A stretch of DNA of 35,552 nucleotides from JBFMGD01 sp040751775 (GCA_040751775.1 JBFMGD010000029.1:1-35552); one strand, 5' to 3'; positions 15,403 through 24,300 are shown, counted from the stretch's first letter. Made by a program: numbers and translations. Notes: generated by a model not told the origin, from the letters alone.

Positions 15403-16170
15403 CTAATATAAAGATCCCAGATCATTGGCCGCTTTTTGCAGCAGTGAATCATAGGTAATCATCACTTTTTGCGCCGCTTCGTAGCTGCGCCTTACCTGGA
15501 TCATCGACGTCATCTCCCGGACCAGGTCTGTATTTGAACCCTCCACAAAGCTTGCCCATACCCTTCCTTCGCCGCCGTCTGCCGATACCGCTGCTTCGCG
15601 AACCCGGAAATAGTTGTCGCCGGCTTTTAGCGGCTCCGCTTCCGGGGTAAAATAAACAAGCCGCAGCCGCCCTTGCACTATATCACCGGTATAGACGGTA
15701 CCGTCCGGATCGATCTCCACCTGTTCCGTGCCAAGGAGTAAAGGACCGTCCACCCCCCATACCGGGTAACCTTCGGCGGTCACCAGGAAACCGGCGTCGT
15801 CAATGAAAAAGCGCCCGTTGCGGGTATATAAAAAACCGTCTTCTTTCTGCACCTGGAAGTAACAATCACCGGATAAAGCCAGGTCGAGGTTGCGGCCGGT
15901 ATACTGCAGCGGACCGGGAGCAAAATTGGTGACAGTTTCCTGCACGGCCACATTATGAGCAGCGCTCCCCAGAGCAGCCGGAAGCGTACGGGATACTCCC
16001 GGTGTCGCCCCCCCGCCCCGTTGATAAAGCATCCACTCTCCAAAACTAGTCTGCGCCACATCATCCCGCTTGTACCCGACGGTATTCAGATTGGCAAGGT
16101 TATTGCCGATTAGCGATAACCGCGCCTGCTGAACCAGCATCGCCCCTTCGGCTAAATATAAGCCGCGCAT
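15403..16170 (-). CDS. flgF: Flagellar hook-basal body (rod) protein, FlgF/FlgG family, FlhO-like
   Basis: This 255-residue member of the same family begins MRGLYLAEGAMLVQQARLS with NNLANLNTVGYKRDD, has RNLDLALSGDCYFQV and FLYTRNGRFFID in the middle and a C-terminal EGSNTDLVREMTSMIQVRRS helix. The start resembles Bacillus FlhO. Directly upstream of the FlhP-like gene with a 13-bp gap, it forms the flhO-flhP pair expected for a distal rod. GGAAGGGGAG precedes the ATG at 16170. Confidence 0.88.
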   Translation of the reverse strand: MRGLYLAEGAMLVQQARLSLIGNNLANLNTVGYKRDDVAQTSFGEWMLYQRGGGATPGVSRTLPAALGSAAHNVAVQETVTNFAPGPLQYTGRNLDLALSGDCYFQVQKEDGFLYTRNGRFFIDDAGFLVTAEGYPVWGVDGPLLLGTEQVEIDPDGTVYTGDIVQGRLRLVYFTPEAEPLKAGDNYFRVREAAVSADGGEGRVWASFVEGSNTDLVREMTSMIQVRRSYEAAQKVMITYDSLLQKAANDLGSLY

Positions 16171-16191
16171 TTTACTCCCCTTCCTATTTAT

Positions 16192-16638
16192 TTAGTGACA
16201 TCCGGACCGCCGTGCCGCGGCCTTCTCGCGTAAGTTGACGATCAACTCCACTTCACCTTTACCCAGACGGGTTTGCGTGGCGATTTCATCGATCTTGCCT
16301 CCCTCTTGCCACATGGCCAGGACTTTTCTTCTTTCGGCCCGCTTGTCCTGCCCGGCCCGCTTCACCGGTGGAGTCCAACCGGGATAAAGAACGGGCGGTT
16401 CGTCTTGCGCCGGTGCTGCTTCTGCAAAAGGGTTTCCCGAGCTACCCAGCTCCAGAAGCTGCAGCCGCTCCTCCAGTTCCGCCACCCTTTGCCCCAGGGT
16501 GGCGTCAGATGCCGCCGCACGGTTTTCGCCCAATTCGCGCTGTAAGAACTGCTTGAAAGGAGGCGCGCCGCGCGATTGGCGGCACCAAAACCAGCCTGCC
16601 GCCGTTCCCAGGACCAGGCCAACAATCAACATCTCCAT
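16192..16638 (-). CDS. SwrB-like / DUF6115-type membrane-anchored protein
   Basis: This 148-residue protein has an N-terminal membrane segment (about residues 3-19), a predicted coiled coil around residues 45-65 (QRVAELEERLQLLEL), a Pro-rich middle and a C-terminal helix-turn-helix-like stretch (VLAMWQEGGKIDEIATQTRL, residues about 106-125). It is directly downstream of the flagellar sigma gene, exactly where Bacillus has swrB, which promotes type III secretion activation. Layout and position agree, but sequence identity to SwrB cannot be judged here. The ATG at 16638 has GAGGAGGTG upstream. Confidence 0.65.
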   Translation of the reverse strand: MEMLIVGLVLGTAAGWFWCRQSRGAPPFKQFLQRELGENRAAASDATLGQRVAELEERLQLLELGSSGNPFAEAAPAQDEPPVLYPGWTPPVKRAGQDKRAERRKVLAMWQEGGKIDEIATQTRLGKGEVELIVNLREKAAARRSGCH

Positions 16639-16755
16639 CGCCCCACCTCCTCACCATTCTGTATTCAACATGTCCCGGGTGCTTGATGCTCCCGCATCAC
16701 TAAAAGCTGTGTTTATTTAATTCCGGCGGGCGCAGCGCGCTGTGCCCATAAAAAG

Positions 16756-16780
16756 TGTCAGTAGAACCGTCCCAGTGACA
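16756..16780. repeat. Hairpin with conserved AGAACCGTCCC loop, copy 1
   Basis: TGTCA (16756-16760) and TGACA (16776-16780) are exact complements around a 15-nt loop, GT-AGAACCGTCCC-AG. The same 11-nt core sits at the same offset in a 15-nt loop at 32833-32861, where the stem sequence is entirely different. The element covers the last codons and TGA stop of the sigma gene, supplying its C-terminal Gly-Arg-Phe-Tyr. Confidence 0.6.
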
Positions 16781-17516
16781 ACTCTTCCCGCAGGCGCTCG
16801 ATCGCCCGGGCATGGAGTTGCGATACCCGCACAGCCGATACCTGCAGCAAGGCGGCGATCTCCTTTTGGCTTAGCTCTTCCGAATAATAAAGTGAAAGCA
16901 CCAGTTTCTCCCTGCTTGTCAGCCGGCTTAAGGCCGCGGCCAGCAGCTGCCGCTGTTCTTTCCGGAGCAGCACCGTTTCGGGTGTCTGGGCCGGCCCCAC
17001 GATCAACTCCTCCAGGCGCAGCCCTTCCTCTCCGCCGGGCTTGAACAACACCTGGTCCAGCGAAACCAGGGTCAGCAGGTTATAATGCGCCCACAGCTGC
17101 TCCACCAGGGCGGCGGGCCACCCCAGCGCGGCCGCGAGCTCCCGCTGCTCGGGTTCCCGGTGCAGGTCCTGGCGCAGCTGGTCAGTGACTTCGTGCATCT
17201 GGCGGAAGCGGGTGAAAAAGGATCGCGGCGCCGGGGTAACCCTGCGCAGTTCATCGATCATGGCCCCCTTGACCCGCCGGGCGGCAAACACCGCAAAAGG
17301 CACCCCCCGGGAGGGATCATAGCGCTCCCATGCCTCCAGAAGGCCGATAATGCCGCTGCCGACCAGGTCTGCTTCATCCAGCGAGGGAGGCAGGGCGATA
17401 CTAATTTTGGCGGCGGTCTGCTTAACCATGGGCAGGTAATCCATGATCAACTTCTCCCGGTCAATTGAATCATGGTCCTGGTAGCACTCTTTGATCGTTT
17501 TCCCGGTCACGCTCAA
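16758..17516 (-). CDS. sigD: Flagellar RNA polymerase sigma factor (SigD/FliA, sigma-28 type)
   Basis: This 252-residue sigma factor directs late flagellar and chemotaxis genes. It has region 2 (DLVGSGIIGLLEAWERYDP, then FAARRVKGAMIDELR), region 3 around residues 95-160 and region 4 (LTSREKLVLSLYYSEELSQ, followed by a QVSAVRVSQLHARAIERLR helix-turn-helix). The FliA/SigD pattern is clear. The TTG at 17516 lies 11 nt from AAGGAGG. The 3' end overlaps a repeat hairpin, which seems to have set the last residues. Placement between the PilZ gene and the SwrB-like gene matches the Bacillus fla/che operon logic, where position late in the operon limits SigD level. Confidence 0.95.
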   Translation of the reverse strand: MSVTGKTIKECYQDHDSIDREKLIMDYLPMVKQTAAKISIALPPSLDEADLVGSGIIGLLEAWERYDPSRGVPFAVFAARRVKGAMIDELRRVTPAPRSFFTRFRQMHEVTDQLRQDLHREPEQRELAAALGWPAALVEQLWAHYNLLTLVSLDQVLFKPGGEEGLRLEELIVGPAQTPETVLLRKEQRQLLAAALSRLTSREKLVLSLYYSEELSQKEIAALLQVSAVRVSQLHARAIERLREELSLGRFY

Positions 17517-17542
17517 CGCTCGCGCCGCCTCCTTCCGGGGGA

Positions 17543-18274
17543 TTACACTCTCTTCCGCATAATTCTAAAGATATGCCGGATGATACGCTCCTGCATGCCC
17601 CGGCTGATATTGATAAACGCCACGCCCACCCGGTACCTTTTCCAATTGCCGATTGCCAGGAGGTTGGTTCGGGTGATCCGTCCTTCCAGGAGAAAAAACT
17701 GGCGCCCCCGTTCATCCAGGCAGATCTGGATCAACAACCGCTCCTGGCGCCTGACCGGTTCCAGGGTAACCATTCTCAACCCGCCGCCGGAAAGGTCCAG
17801 GGTTATGCCCTGTATGGACGGCATCCTGGAGTGCAGGTCATCGATCAACCCTTTACCCCAGCGGGAGTCTTCCAAAGGTATATCGTCTCCACTGACAATG
17901 ATCTGCGAGAGCATCTGGCGGGCTTTATCCAACGGCCAGAAGTTCACATGCAAGTGGTATGGCACCCGGGCATGACTGCGCCGTTGATGCCGGTGCATCT
18001 GCACGGGGTATGAGAAAACATAGCAATCATCATCTTCCTCCCGGTACGTTGCCATAACGCGCGCACTGAAATAATAGACCGCATCCTGGCCATAAAGAGT
18101 GATCTGAAAAACCGAACCCTTCTCCGGCGCCAGACTTTTATCGCCGTTATAGGCTTCGCCGATGGTAAATGTCTCCTCGTCCACCTGTTTAACCTGAGCG
18201 GCATAATAGGCCTGCTCGATCTCATTCAACAGCTGTAAGCGCGATCCGGCGGTCAACAGCTCTCTGTCGGTCAA
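17543..18274 (-). CDS. PilZ domain protein, YcgR/MotI-like flagellar brake
   Basis: This 243-residue protein has an N-terminal PilZN barrel (about residues 10-90) and a PilZ domain with both cyclic-di-GMP motifs: RRSHAR at 98-103 (RxxxR) and DLSGGG at 160-165 (DxSxxG). When bound to c-di-GMP such proteins act on the motor or stator. The gap between the two motifs is about 57 residues against roughly 27 in E. coli YcgR, so an insertion of about 30 residues lies at about 114-153. The TTG at 18274 is 3 nt after the flhG stop. It sits between flhG and sigD, a common Clostridia arrangement. Confidence 0.9.
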   Translation of the reverse strand: MTDRELLTAGSRLQLLNEIEQAYYAAQVKQVDEETFTIGEAYNGDKSLAPEKGSVFQITLYGQDAVYYFSARVMATYREEDDDCYVFSYPVQMHRHQRRSHARVPYHLHVNFWPLDKARQMLSQIIVSGDDIPLEDSRWGKGLIDDLHSRMPSIQGITLDLSGGGLRMVTLEPVRRQERLLIQICLDERGRQFFLLEGRITRTNLLAIGNWKRYRVGVAFINISRGMQERIIRHIFRIMRKRV

Positions 18275-18277
18275 CGT

Positions 18278-19177
18278 TTACGGCCCCCGTTCATTAAAAA
18301 AATCTTTTAACCGGCCAAAAAAGCCGGCTTGTCTCTCATCGACAAGGCAGCGGTTATCGCCGGCTGTATAACGCCAGGCGATCCGGGAAAGAGACAGCGC
18401 GGCGGCGCTGCGCGGGTAGCTTAAAACAAAGGGAACAAAATCATAAACCGCCTTGCTGACCACGTCATCATAGCGCATCTCACCGAGGTAAAGCAGTTCC
18501 AACGCAGGCAAATAGCGCCGGGTTACCCGTTTTAATCGTTCAAAAGCCCGGTCTCCCTGCTGCATCTGCCGGGCAAAGTTTACCACGACATAGATCTGTT
18601 TCCGCAAACCCTGCTCGGCGATTACCTTCAGCACCCCGTACGCATCCGTAAGCGCAGTCGGTTCCGGCGTGGTTACCAGAATAAAATCATCGGCCGCCCC
18701 GATAAAACTGATCACACTGCGGGAGAGCCCCGCGGCGGCGTCGATTATCAGCACGTCACCCTCGTTTTCCAGGTCCTTCAACTTCTCCAGCAGCATGCGG
18801 CGTTGTTCCTGATCCAGGTTGGCCAGATCATATAAACCGGTGCCGCCGGGCACTATCTTCAAATTGAGCGGCCCCTCAATAATAATTTCGCGGATATCGC
18901 GCTCTCCCGAGATTACATCCCCGAGGTTGTAGCGGGCAACGGCATTCACCAAGACATCAACATTGGCCAGACCGAGGTCGGCGTCAAAAACGACCACCCG
19001 GTAGTGCATCTTAGTTAAAGTGAGCGCCAGGTTCAGTACCAGGCTGGTTTTACCGACACCGCCTTTGCCGCTGGCCACCGTAACCACCCGGCAACCGGTG
19101 GGGGTTTTGCGGAGAGCCGGTGATTGCAGGTCGGCACGTCCCGCGGCACCGCGTAATTTTTCAGCTTGATCCGTCAT
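18278..19177 (-). CDS. flhG: Flagellar number regulator FlhG (MinD-like ATPase)
   Basis: This 299-residue MinD-type ATPase sets flagellar number and pattern with FlhF. It starts with the FlhF-activating DQAEKLR motif (residues 3-9), then the deviant Walker A SGKGGVGKTS (36-45), DADLGLANVD and IIDAAAGLS. The ATG at 19177 is chosen because it places DQAxxLR at the extreme N-terminus as in known FlhG, follows the flhF stop by 2 nt and has GGGGTGAG 6 nt upstream; an in-frame ATG at 19195 would add six residues. A second, divergent FlhG-like ATPase is at 3954-5108. Confidence 0.95.
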   Translation of the reverse strand: MTDQAEKLRGAAGRADLQSPALRKTPTGCRVVTVASGKGGVGKTSLVLNLALTLTKMHYRVVVFDADLGLANVDVLVNAVARYNLGDVISGERDIREIIIEGPLNLKIVPGGTGLYDLANLDQEQRRMLLEKLKDLENEGDVLIIDAAAGLSRSVISFIGAADDFILVTTPEPTALTDAYGVLKVIAEQGLRKQIYVVVNFARQMQQGDRAFERLKRVTRRYLPALELLYLGEMRYDDVVSKAVYDFVPFVLSYPRSAAALSLSRIAWRYTAGDNRCLVDERQAGFFGRLKDFFNERGP

Positions 19178-19179
19178 CG

Positions 19180-20292
19180 CTAGCTCACCCCCCATAGCAG
19201 CCCGGCCAGTTCCGCCTCATTGACCAGTTTAAGATCTTCGGGAACCCTCTGCCCGTTGGTAAGATAAGCCAGGGGCAGGTTGGTATAGTAAATGCTGTTT
19301 AATACCGCGCCGTATACCGCGGCCTCGTCCAGCTTGGTTACTATGAGCCGGTTGTACTTCAGCCGGTTAAAACACTCGGTGATCAAGCGGATATCCTGCT
19401 GCCTGGTAGTGGCGCTGATCACCAGGTAGATATCCGCCGGCTGCAGCAGCTCGATATAGCCGGAGAGCTCTTCCATCTGCTCGGTATTGCCGGTAGCCCG
19501 CCCGGCGGTATCAACCAGGATTCGTTCACAGCCTTCCAGGCGCAGCATCGCCTTGACCAGGTCGCGCGGCGAATAAACAACTTCCAGGGGCAAGTCCATA
19601 ATTTCAGCATAGGTGCGCAGCTGGTCCACCGCCCCGATGCGGTAATGATCGATTGTGAGCAAGCCGACTCTTTCCTGTTCATCCAGGGCAAAACGGGCCG
19701 CCAGTTTAGCCAGGGTTGTCGTCTTCCCCACACCGGTGGGGCCGACAAAGATCTGAGTGCGGTATTTTTTCGTGGCGTCGCAGCGCAGCCGCCGCACTGT
19801 TTTAGTTTGCAGCAGCTGGGCCACCACGGTCTGGCTGACCCGGCCCGGCCCCGCGGTTTCCTTTTCGATCTCACTTAAAAGTTCGTGCAGTAAGACAGCG
19901 TCCAGGTCCTGGTGTTCCAGGTAGCGCCGCCAGTACATTATCGGTTTCTTGATCACCGCGCCGTCCGCCGGAAACGGGAAATCGGTTCGCGGCGGCGAAG
20001 ATTCGGTCAGCCGGCTGACCATGGATTTCAGCTCCAGCAGCTCTTCCTTCATTTTCTCGGTCCGCTTGTCCTCAACCAGGACCTGGGTCAGCGCCTCCCC
20101 CAAACCGGCCTTCTCTTCACGATTTGTATCGAGGGCGGCGATAATCTCCAGCTGGCGGGGTGTAAAATAACCCCGCAACCCTTTGCGCCGCACCGGGCGA
20201 GTCTGCAAAATGATCGCGTCCGGGCCCAGCTCCTTTTTAATGCGCTGCAGCCCTTCACTGATGTCACCGGCCAAGTATTTTCTAATTTTCAT
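19180..20292 (-). CDS. flhF: Flagellar biosynthesis SRP-type GTPase FlhF
   Basis: This 370-residue SRP-family GTPase places flagella. The N-terminal basic B region (residues 1-110) is followed by the N domain and the G domain with G1 GPTGVGKTTT at 184-193, TIDHYRIGAVDQL, DTAGR and TKLDEAA. The ATG at 20292 lies within the flhA 3' end (11-nt overlap). The flhA-flhF-flhG order is the usual one. Confidence 0.97.
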   Translation of the reverse strand: MKIRKYLAGDISEGLQRIKKELGPDAIILQTRPVRRKGLRGYFTPRQLEIIAALDTNREEKAGLGEALTQVLVEDKRTEKMKEELLELKSMVSRLTESSPPRTDFPFPADGAVIKKPIMYWRRYLEHQDLDAVLLHELLSEIEKETAGPGRVSQTVVAQLLQTKTVRRLRCDATKKYRTQIFVGPTGVGKTTTLAKLAARFALDEQERVGLLTIDHYRIGAVDQLRTYAEIMDLPLEVVYSPRDLVKAMLRLEGCERILVDTAGRATGNTEQMEELSGYIELLQPADIYLVISATTRQQDIRLITECFNRLKYNRLIVTKLDEAAVYGAVLNSIYYTNLPLAYLTNGQRVPEDLKLVNEAELAGLLWGVS

Positions 20293-22378
20293 CCGCTTTG
20301 ATAACCCCCACCGCTTCCACTTTCACTTCCGGAAGGATTTCGTTCATCGAAATCACCGCCACCTGAGGGAAAAACCGCTCCAACAACCGGCGCAACGGCA
20401 GCCGGATCGTCGATGACGTGAGAATTACAGGGAATAAACCCTTTTTACCCAAGTTATCAACCATCCGCCCGATGGTTTCCAGCAACTGGTGCGTGGTAGC
20501 CGGCGGCATGATCGGCATCGCCCCCTGGCGGGTTGCCTGTAGAGAATCAGCCACCTTTTTCTCCAGGGACGGGTCCAGGGTAATCACCTGGATCTGCCTG
20601 CTGTCACCGGCATACTGGTGGGTGATCGTCCGTTTCAGACCCTGCCGCACCGCCTCGGTCAGTGAATCGATATCCCTGGTAGTTCTGCCCTGGTCGGCCA
20701 GCTCCTCCAGGATGGTAACCTGGTCATGCAGCGGCACCTTTTCTTTCAACAAGTTTTGCAGTACCTTCTGAATTTCACCCAACGACATCACCTCGGGAAG
20801 CAGCTCCTCCACCACAGCCGGATGGCTCTCTTTGATTGTCTCCAGCATCTCCCGCACGCTCTGGCGTCCCAGCAACTCGTAAGCGTTGTTTTTAATCACT
20901 TCGGTAAGATGAGTAATCATTACCGTTGACGCGTCCACCACCGTGCAGCCGAGCGATTCCGCCTTATCTTTAATTTCTTCCGCCACCCATAAGGCCGGCA
21001 GGTTAAACGTGGGCTCCCTGGTTTCGATTCCATCCAGTTCGGCGGGCAGCTCTCCATCAGGATTAAGCGCCAGGAAGAGGCCCGGCCGGATCTGGCCGCG
21101 CGCCACTTCATTGCCTTTCAGCTTAAACAGGTATTCATACGGCCCCAGGTGCAGGTTGTCACGGACGCGAATCGGTTGAATGATCATCCCAAGCTCGTGC
21201 ACCAACCGGCGGCGGGCCGCTGTGATCCGCTCGAGCAGGTTTCCGCCGCGCGCTTCATCCGTTAACCCGACCAGGTTATAGCCGATCTCAATTTCCAGCA
21301 GCTCCACCTTGAGCAGCGACCGGAAATCTTCGGGCTCCTGGATTGAACCGGGAGACCGGACTGCACTTTCTTTCGGCGCCGGTTCCCGCGCCTTTTTCTG
21401 CTCGCGGAGCAGGTAGAAGGCAAGCGCTCCGCCGGCGGCAGCCAGGATAAAAAAGGGCAGCGGCGGGATGCCCGGGACAACGCCGAGTATAAACAGCAGC
21501 ACCGCCGAGAGCAGGATCACCTTGGGAAACGCGAGCAGCTGGCCGGTCAACTCTTCGCCGAAAGAGGCCTCGGCAGTGGAGCGGGTGACCAGCATCCCGG
21601 CGGAGATGGAAATCAGGAGCGCGGGAATCTGAGCCACCAGGCCGTCGCCCACCGTCAATATAGTGTAGATCTGCGCGGCCTGGTCCATACTCATTCCCCG
21701 CTGCATCATGCCGATCCCGAAGCCGCCTAAAATATTGATCAGGACGATCACGATACCGGCGATGGCATCGCCGCGCACAAACTTGCTGGCGCCATCCATG
21801 GCGCCGTAAAAATCGGCCTCTTTCTGCAGATCTTTCCGCTTCTGGCGCGCCGTCTCCTCGTCGATCAAGCCGGTGTTGAAATCGGCGTCGATGCTCATCT
21901 GCTTGCCCGGCAGGGCGTCGAGAGTAAAGCGGGCCGCCACTTCGGCGATCCGGCCGGACCCGTTTGTGATCACCACGAATTGCACCACCGTAATAATAAT
22001 AAAGACGACCATGCCGACAACGTAATTGCCCGCCACCACGACCTGGCCGAAAGCCTCGATCACCTTGCCGGCATCGGCCTGCGACAGGATCAGCCTGGTT
22101 GACGAGATATTCAATGCCAGGCGAAATAGAGTCGCGGTTAGCAGTACTGAAGGAAATATATTCAATTCCCGGGTGTCGCTGGTAAAAAGTGTCGTCAGGA
22201 GCACCACCAAGGCGAAGGCGATGTTCAGGGTAAGCAGGATATCGAGGATTCCCTTGGAAATCGGGATGATGATCATGGCCACCATCGCCACAAACGCGAC
22301 CGCTGCCAGGACGTCGGTATTGCCCAGGATCATCTTGCCGATGCTGTTGCCGGTTTTTATGCGCTCTGCTGTCGCCAT
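20282..22378 (-). CDS. flhA: Flagellar export gate protein FlhA
   Basis: The largest export-gate subunit, 698 residues. Residues about 20-320 carry the eight expected membrane segments and the conserved FHIPEP-region equivalents (ARFTLDALPGKQMSIDADF). The C-terminal half is the cytoplasmic nonameric ring that docks export chaperones and FliI/FliJ (AVEELLPEVMSLGEIQKVLQ-type regions). The ATG at 22378 follows GAGGG overlapping the flhB end. The length is typical. Confidence 0.98.
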   Translation of the reverse strand: MATAERIKTGNSIGKMILGNTDVLAAVAFVAMVAMIIIPISKGILDILLTLNIAFALVVLLTTLFTSDTRELNIFPSVLLTATLFRLALNISSTRLILSQADAGKVIEAFGQVVVAGNYVVGMVVFIIITVVQFVVITNGSGRIAEVAARFTLDALPGKQMSIDADFNTGLIDEETARQKRKDLQKEADFYGAMDGASKFVRGDAIAGIVIVLINILGGFGIGMMQRGMSMDQAAQIYTILTVGDGLVAQIPALLISISAGMLVTRSTAEASFGEELTGQLLAFPKVILLSAVLLFILGVVPGIPPLPFFILAAAGGALAFYLLREQKKAREPAPKESAVRSPGSIQEPEDFRSLLKVELLEIEIGYNLVGLTDEARGGNLLERITAARRRLVHELGMIIQPIRVRDNLHLGPYEYLFKLKGNEVARGQIRPGLFLALNPDGELPAELDGIETREPTFNLPALWVAEEIKDKAESLGCTVVDASTVMITHLTEVIKNNAYELLGRQSVREMLETIKESHPAVVEELLPEVMSLGEIQKVLQNLLKEKVPLHDQVTILEELADQGRTTRDIDSLTEAVRQGLKRTITHQYAGDSRQIQVITLDPSLEKKVADSLQATRQGAMPIMPPATTHQLLETIGRMVDNLGKKGLFPVILTSSTIRLPLRRLLERFFPQVAVISMNEILPEVKVEAVGVIKADEN

Positions 22379-22384
22379 CGCAAA

Positions 22385-23482
22385 TTACCCTCTCATTCTT
22401 TCCTGCCTCTTATTTCTTGCTTCTTGCATCCTGTACACTGCCGCCAGTATTTCCGCAACCGCCTGGTAGAGATCCAGCGGGATCTCCTCGCCGACAGCGC
22501 TGTGCTTCCAAAGCATCTGCGCCACCGGCGGATTCTCAACCACAGCGATATCATTTTCCCGGGCGATTTCCCGGATGCGCTGCGCCAGGACCGCCGCCCC
22601 CTTAGCCAGCACCCGGGGGGCGTTGTCCTGATCGGCGCGATAACGCAAGGCCACGGCGAGCTCGGTCGGGTTGGTAATCACCACATCGGCCTGAGACACA
22701 TCCTGCAGCATCCGCTGGCGGGCCAAGGCCCGCTGCTTTTCCCTGATTTTTGAACGGATCAAGGGATCGCCTTCCAGCTGCTTGTATTCATCCTTGATCT
22801 CTTTCCGGCTCATCTTCAGGCTTGTCTTATACTCGTGCCGTTGAAAGAGATAATCAAAAAAAGCCAGGACCAGGAAAACCAGCCCCACCCTGATCCCCAA
22901 ACCGGTCATCACCCGCCAAAAAACCTGGATACAATCGGCGGCGCTCTGGTTGATCAAAACCAGCATTTCTGTCAACTTGCCGCGGATAAAGAAAAAAGTC
23001 ACACTGCCGACGATCACGATCTTGAGCAGTGATTTCACCAGTTCAAATAGAGCCCGCTTCGAAAAGATCCGCTTCAAACCCTCCAAAGGATTGAGCCGGT
23101 TCAACTGGGGTGCCATCTGCGTGGCGGTAGCCAAAAAGCCTACCTGAGACAGGTTGGAAGCTACCCCCAGAACCAGGGCCGCGATAAATACCGGGCCCAC
23201 CATTTGAAAATAACTGCGCAGTGCTTCCCGGTAAACGACCTGGGCGTTCTCCGCCCCGATGGGGAAAGCAAGCATATCCCCCATGAAGGTCAGGAAAATA
23301 TTTTGAAAACCCCGGAAAACGAGGCTGCCCATCAGGATAAACAGCGCCATCACTCCAACCACATTGATCGCGGCGCTGAGCTCCATGCTCTTGAACACCT
23401 GGCCCTTGCGGCGGGCTTCCCGCAAGCGATGCGGCGTCGGCTCTTCCGTTTTGTCTCCCGCTTCATAGAAGAAGAAAAGCAA
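22385..23482 (-). CDS. flhB: Flagellar export switch protein FlhB
   Basis: FlhB sets the hook-to-filament substrate switch. The 365-residue product starts LLFFFYEAGDKTEEPTPHRL, matching the LQFFAxEKTExATPxKR start of relatives, has four membrane segments and the self-cleavage site NPTE (VVITNPTELAVALRY). The TTG at 23482 is preferred; it lies 4 nt after the fliR stop and matches family N-termini. A longer frame to 23554 would lie inside fliR. The last about 14 residues (RMQEARNKRQERMRG) come from a six-unit heptad repeat array, so the C-terminal tail seems an addition. Confidence 0.95.
   Translation of the reverse strand: MLFFFYEAGDKTEEPTPHRLREARRKGQVFKSMELSAAINVVGVMALFILMGSLVFRGFQNIFLTFMGDMLAFPIGAENAQVVYREALRSYFQMVGPVFIAALVLGVASNLSQVGFLATATQMAPQLNRLNPLEGLKRIFSKRALFELVKSLLKIVIVGSVTFFFIRGKLTEMLVLINQSAADCIQVFWRVMTGLGIRVGLVFLVLAFFDYLFQRHEYKTSLKMSRKEIKDEYKQLEGDPLIRSKIREKQRALARQRMLQDVSQADVVITNPTELAVALRYRADQDNAPRVLAKGAAVLAQRIREIARENDIAVVENPPVAQMLWKHSAVGEEIPLDLYQAVAEILAAVYRMQEARNKRQERMRG
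22394..22435. repeat. Degenerate heptanucleotide tandem repeat, 6 units, inside flhB 3' end
   Basis: Six units in register: CATTCTT, TCCTGCC, TCTTATT, TCTTGCT, TCTTGCA, TCCTGTA. The whole array is translated as the last codons of flhB and ends 6 nt before its stop codon. The units match the 5701 array (TTCTTGC/TTCCTGC) in rotation. Confidence 0.75.
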
Positions 23483-23486
23483 GCTC

Positions 23487-24263
23487 TCACCACCCCTGCA
23501 TAAACTGAACCAGGTTTTCAATGAACCGCGCCAGTATGTTTTCCCACACCACACCCATCAGGGGTACCATCAGCGCTAAAAGCAAAAGGGAGAGGGCAAT
23601 TTTTAACGGCAACCCCTCGATAAACACGTGCACCTGCGGCACGGTTTTAGCGATCAGCCCCAGCGCCACATCCATCAGCAGCAGGATCACGGCCACCGGC
23701 GCGACAATCTGAAAAGCCAGGTAAAACAGATCGGCGAACAGACGCACCATCCCGCCGGCCAGTTCCCGGGCAAACAATCCGGTGCCCAGCGGGATCACGG
23801 TGTAGCTGTCGGCCAAAGCTTGCAGGAAGTAATGATGGCCGTTCAGAGTCAGGTAGAACACCATTGACAGCAGGTAATAAAACTGGCCCATAAACGTGAC
23901 CTGGCTGCCGAACTGGGGATCGAAAACCCCCGAAAGCATCAAACCCGACTTCAGGTCCACCATTAGCCCGGCATTGAGAAAAACGGAAAAAAACAGCATG
24001 ACCAGGTAGCCCAGGGCCAACCCCGTCATCACTTCCTTAACCAGGAGGATCACCATTTCCAGGGGATCCCGGATCACGAATGCCGGCGCTCCCTCCATGG
24101 ATAAAAACAGCAGCAAGGCCAGGACCAGGGAAAGCCAGAGGCGCAGCGCAAACGGGATGCCCCGCCAGCTGAAAAAAGGAAACAGGAAGACAATCCCCAT
24201 AAGGCGGGCCCAGATCATCAGGTAGACCAGCCAGCTTTCGATATTCAGGGAATCCAACGGCAT
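23487..24263 (-). CDS. fliR: Flagellar export gate protein FliR
   Basis: This 258-residue multi-spanning protein is a subunit of the export gate with FliP and FliQ. It has the family pattern: WLVYLMIWARLMGIVFLFPF at the start, KEVMTGLALGYLV, then FDPQFGSQVTFMGQFYYLL and later LALMVPLMG. The ATG at 24263 has GGGAGGAAG upstream. It sits between fliQ and flhB as expected. Confidence 0.97.
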   Translation of the reverse strand: MPLDSLNIESWLVYLMIWARLMGIVFLFPFFSWRGIPFALRLWLSLVLALLLFLSMEGAPAFVIRDPLEMVILLVKEVMTGLALGYLVMLFFSVFLNAGLMVDLKSGLMLSGVFDPQFGSQVTFMGQFYYLLSMVFYLTLNGHHYFLQALADSYTVIPLGTGLFARELAGGMVRLFADLFYLAFQIVAPVAVILLLMDVALGLIAKTVPQVHVFIEGLPLKIALSLLLLALMVPLMGVVWENILARFIENLVQFMQGW

Positions 24264-24300
24264 TCTCTCTTCCTCCCGTGACCAATCCTTTCACTCCCTT

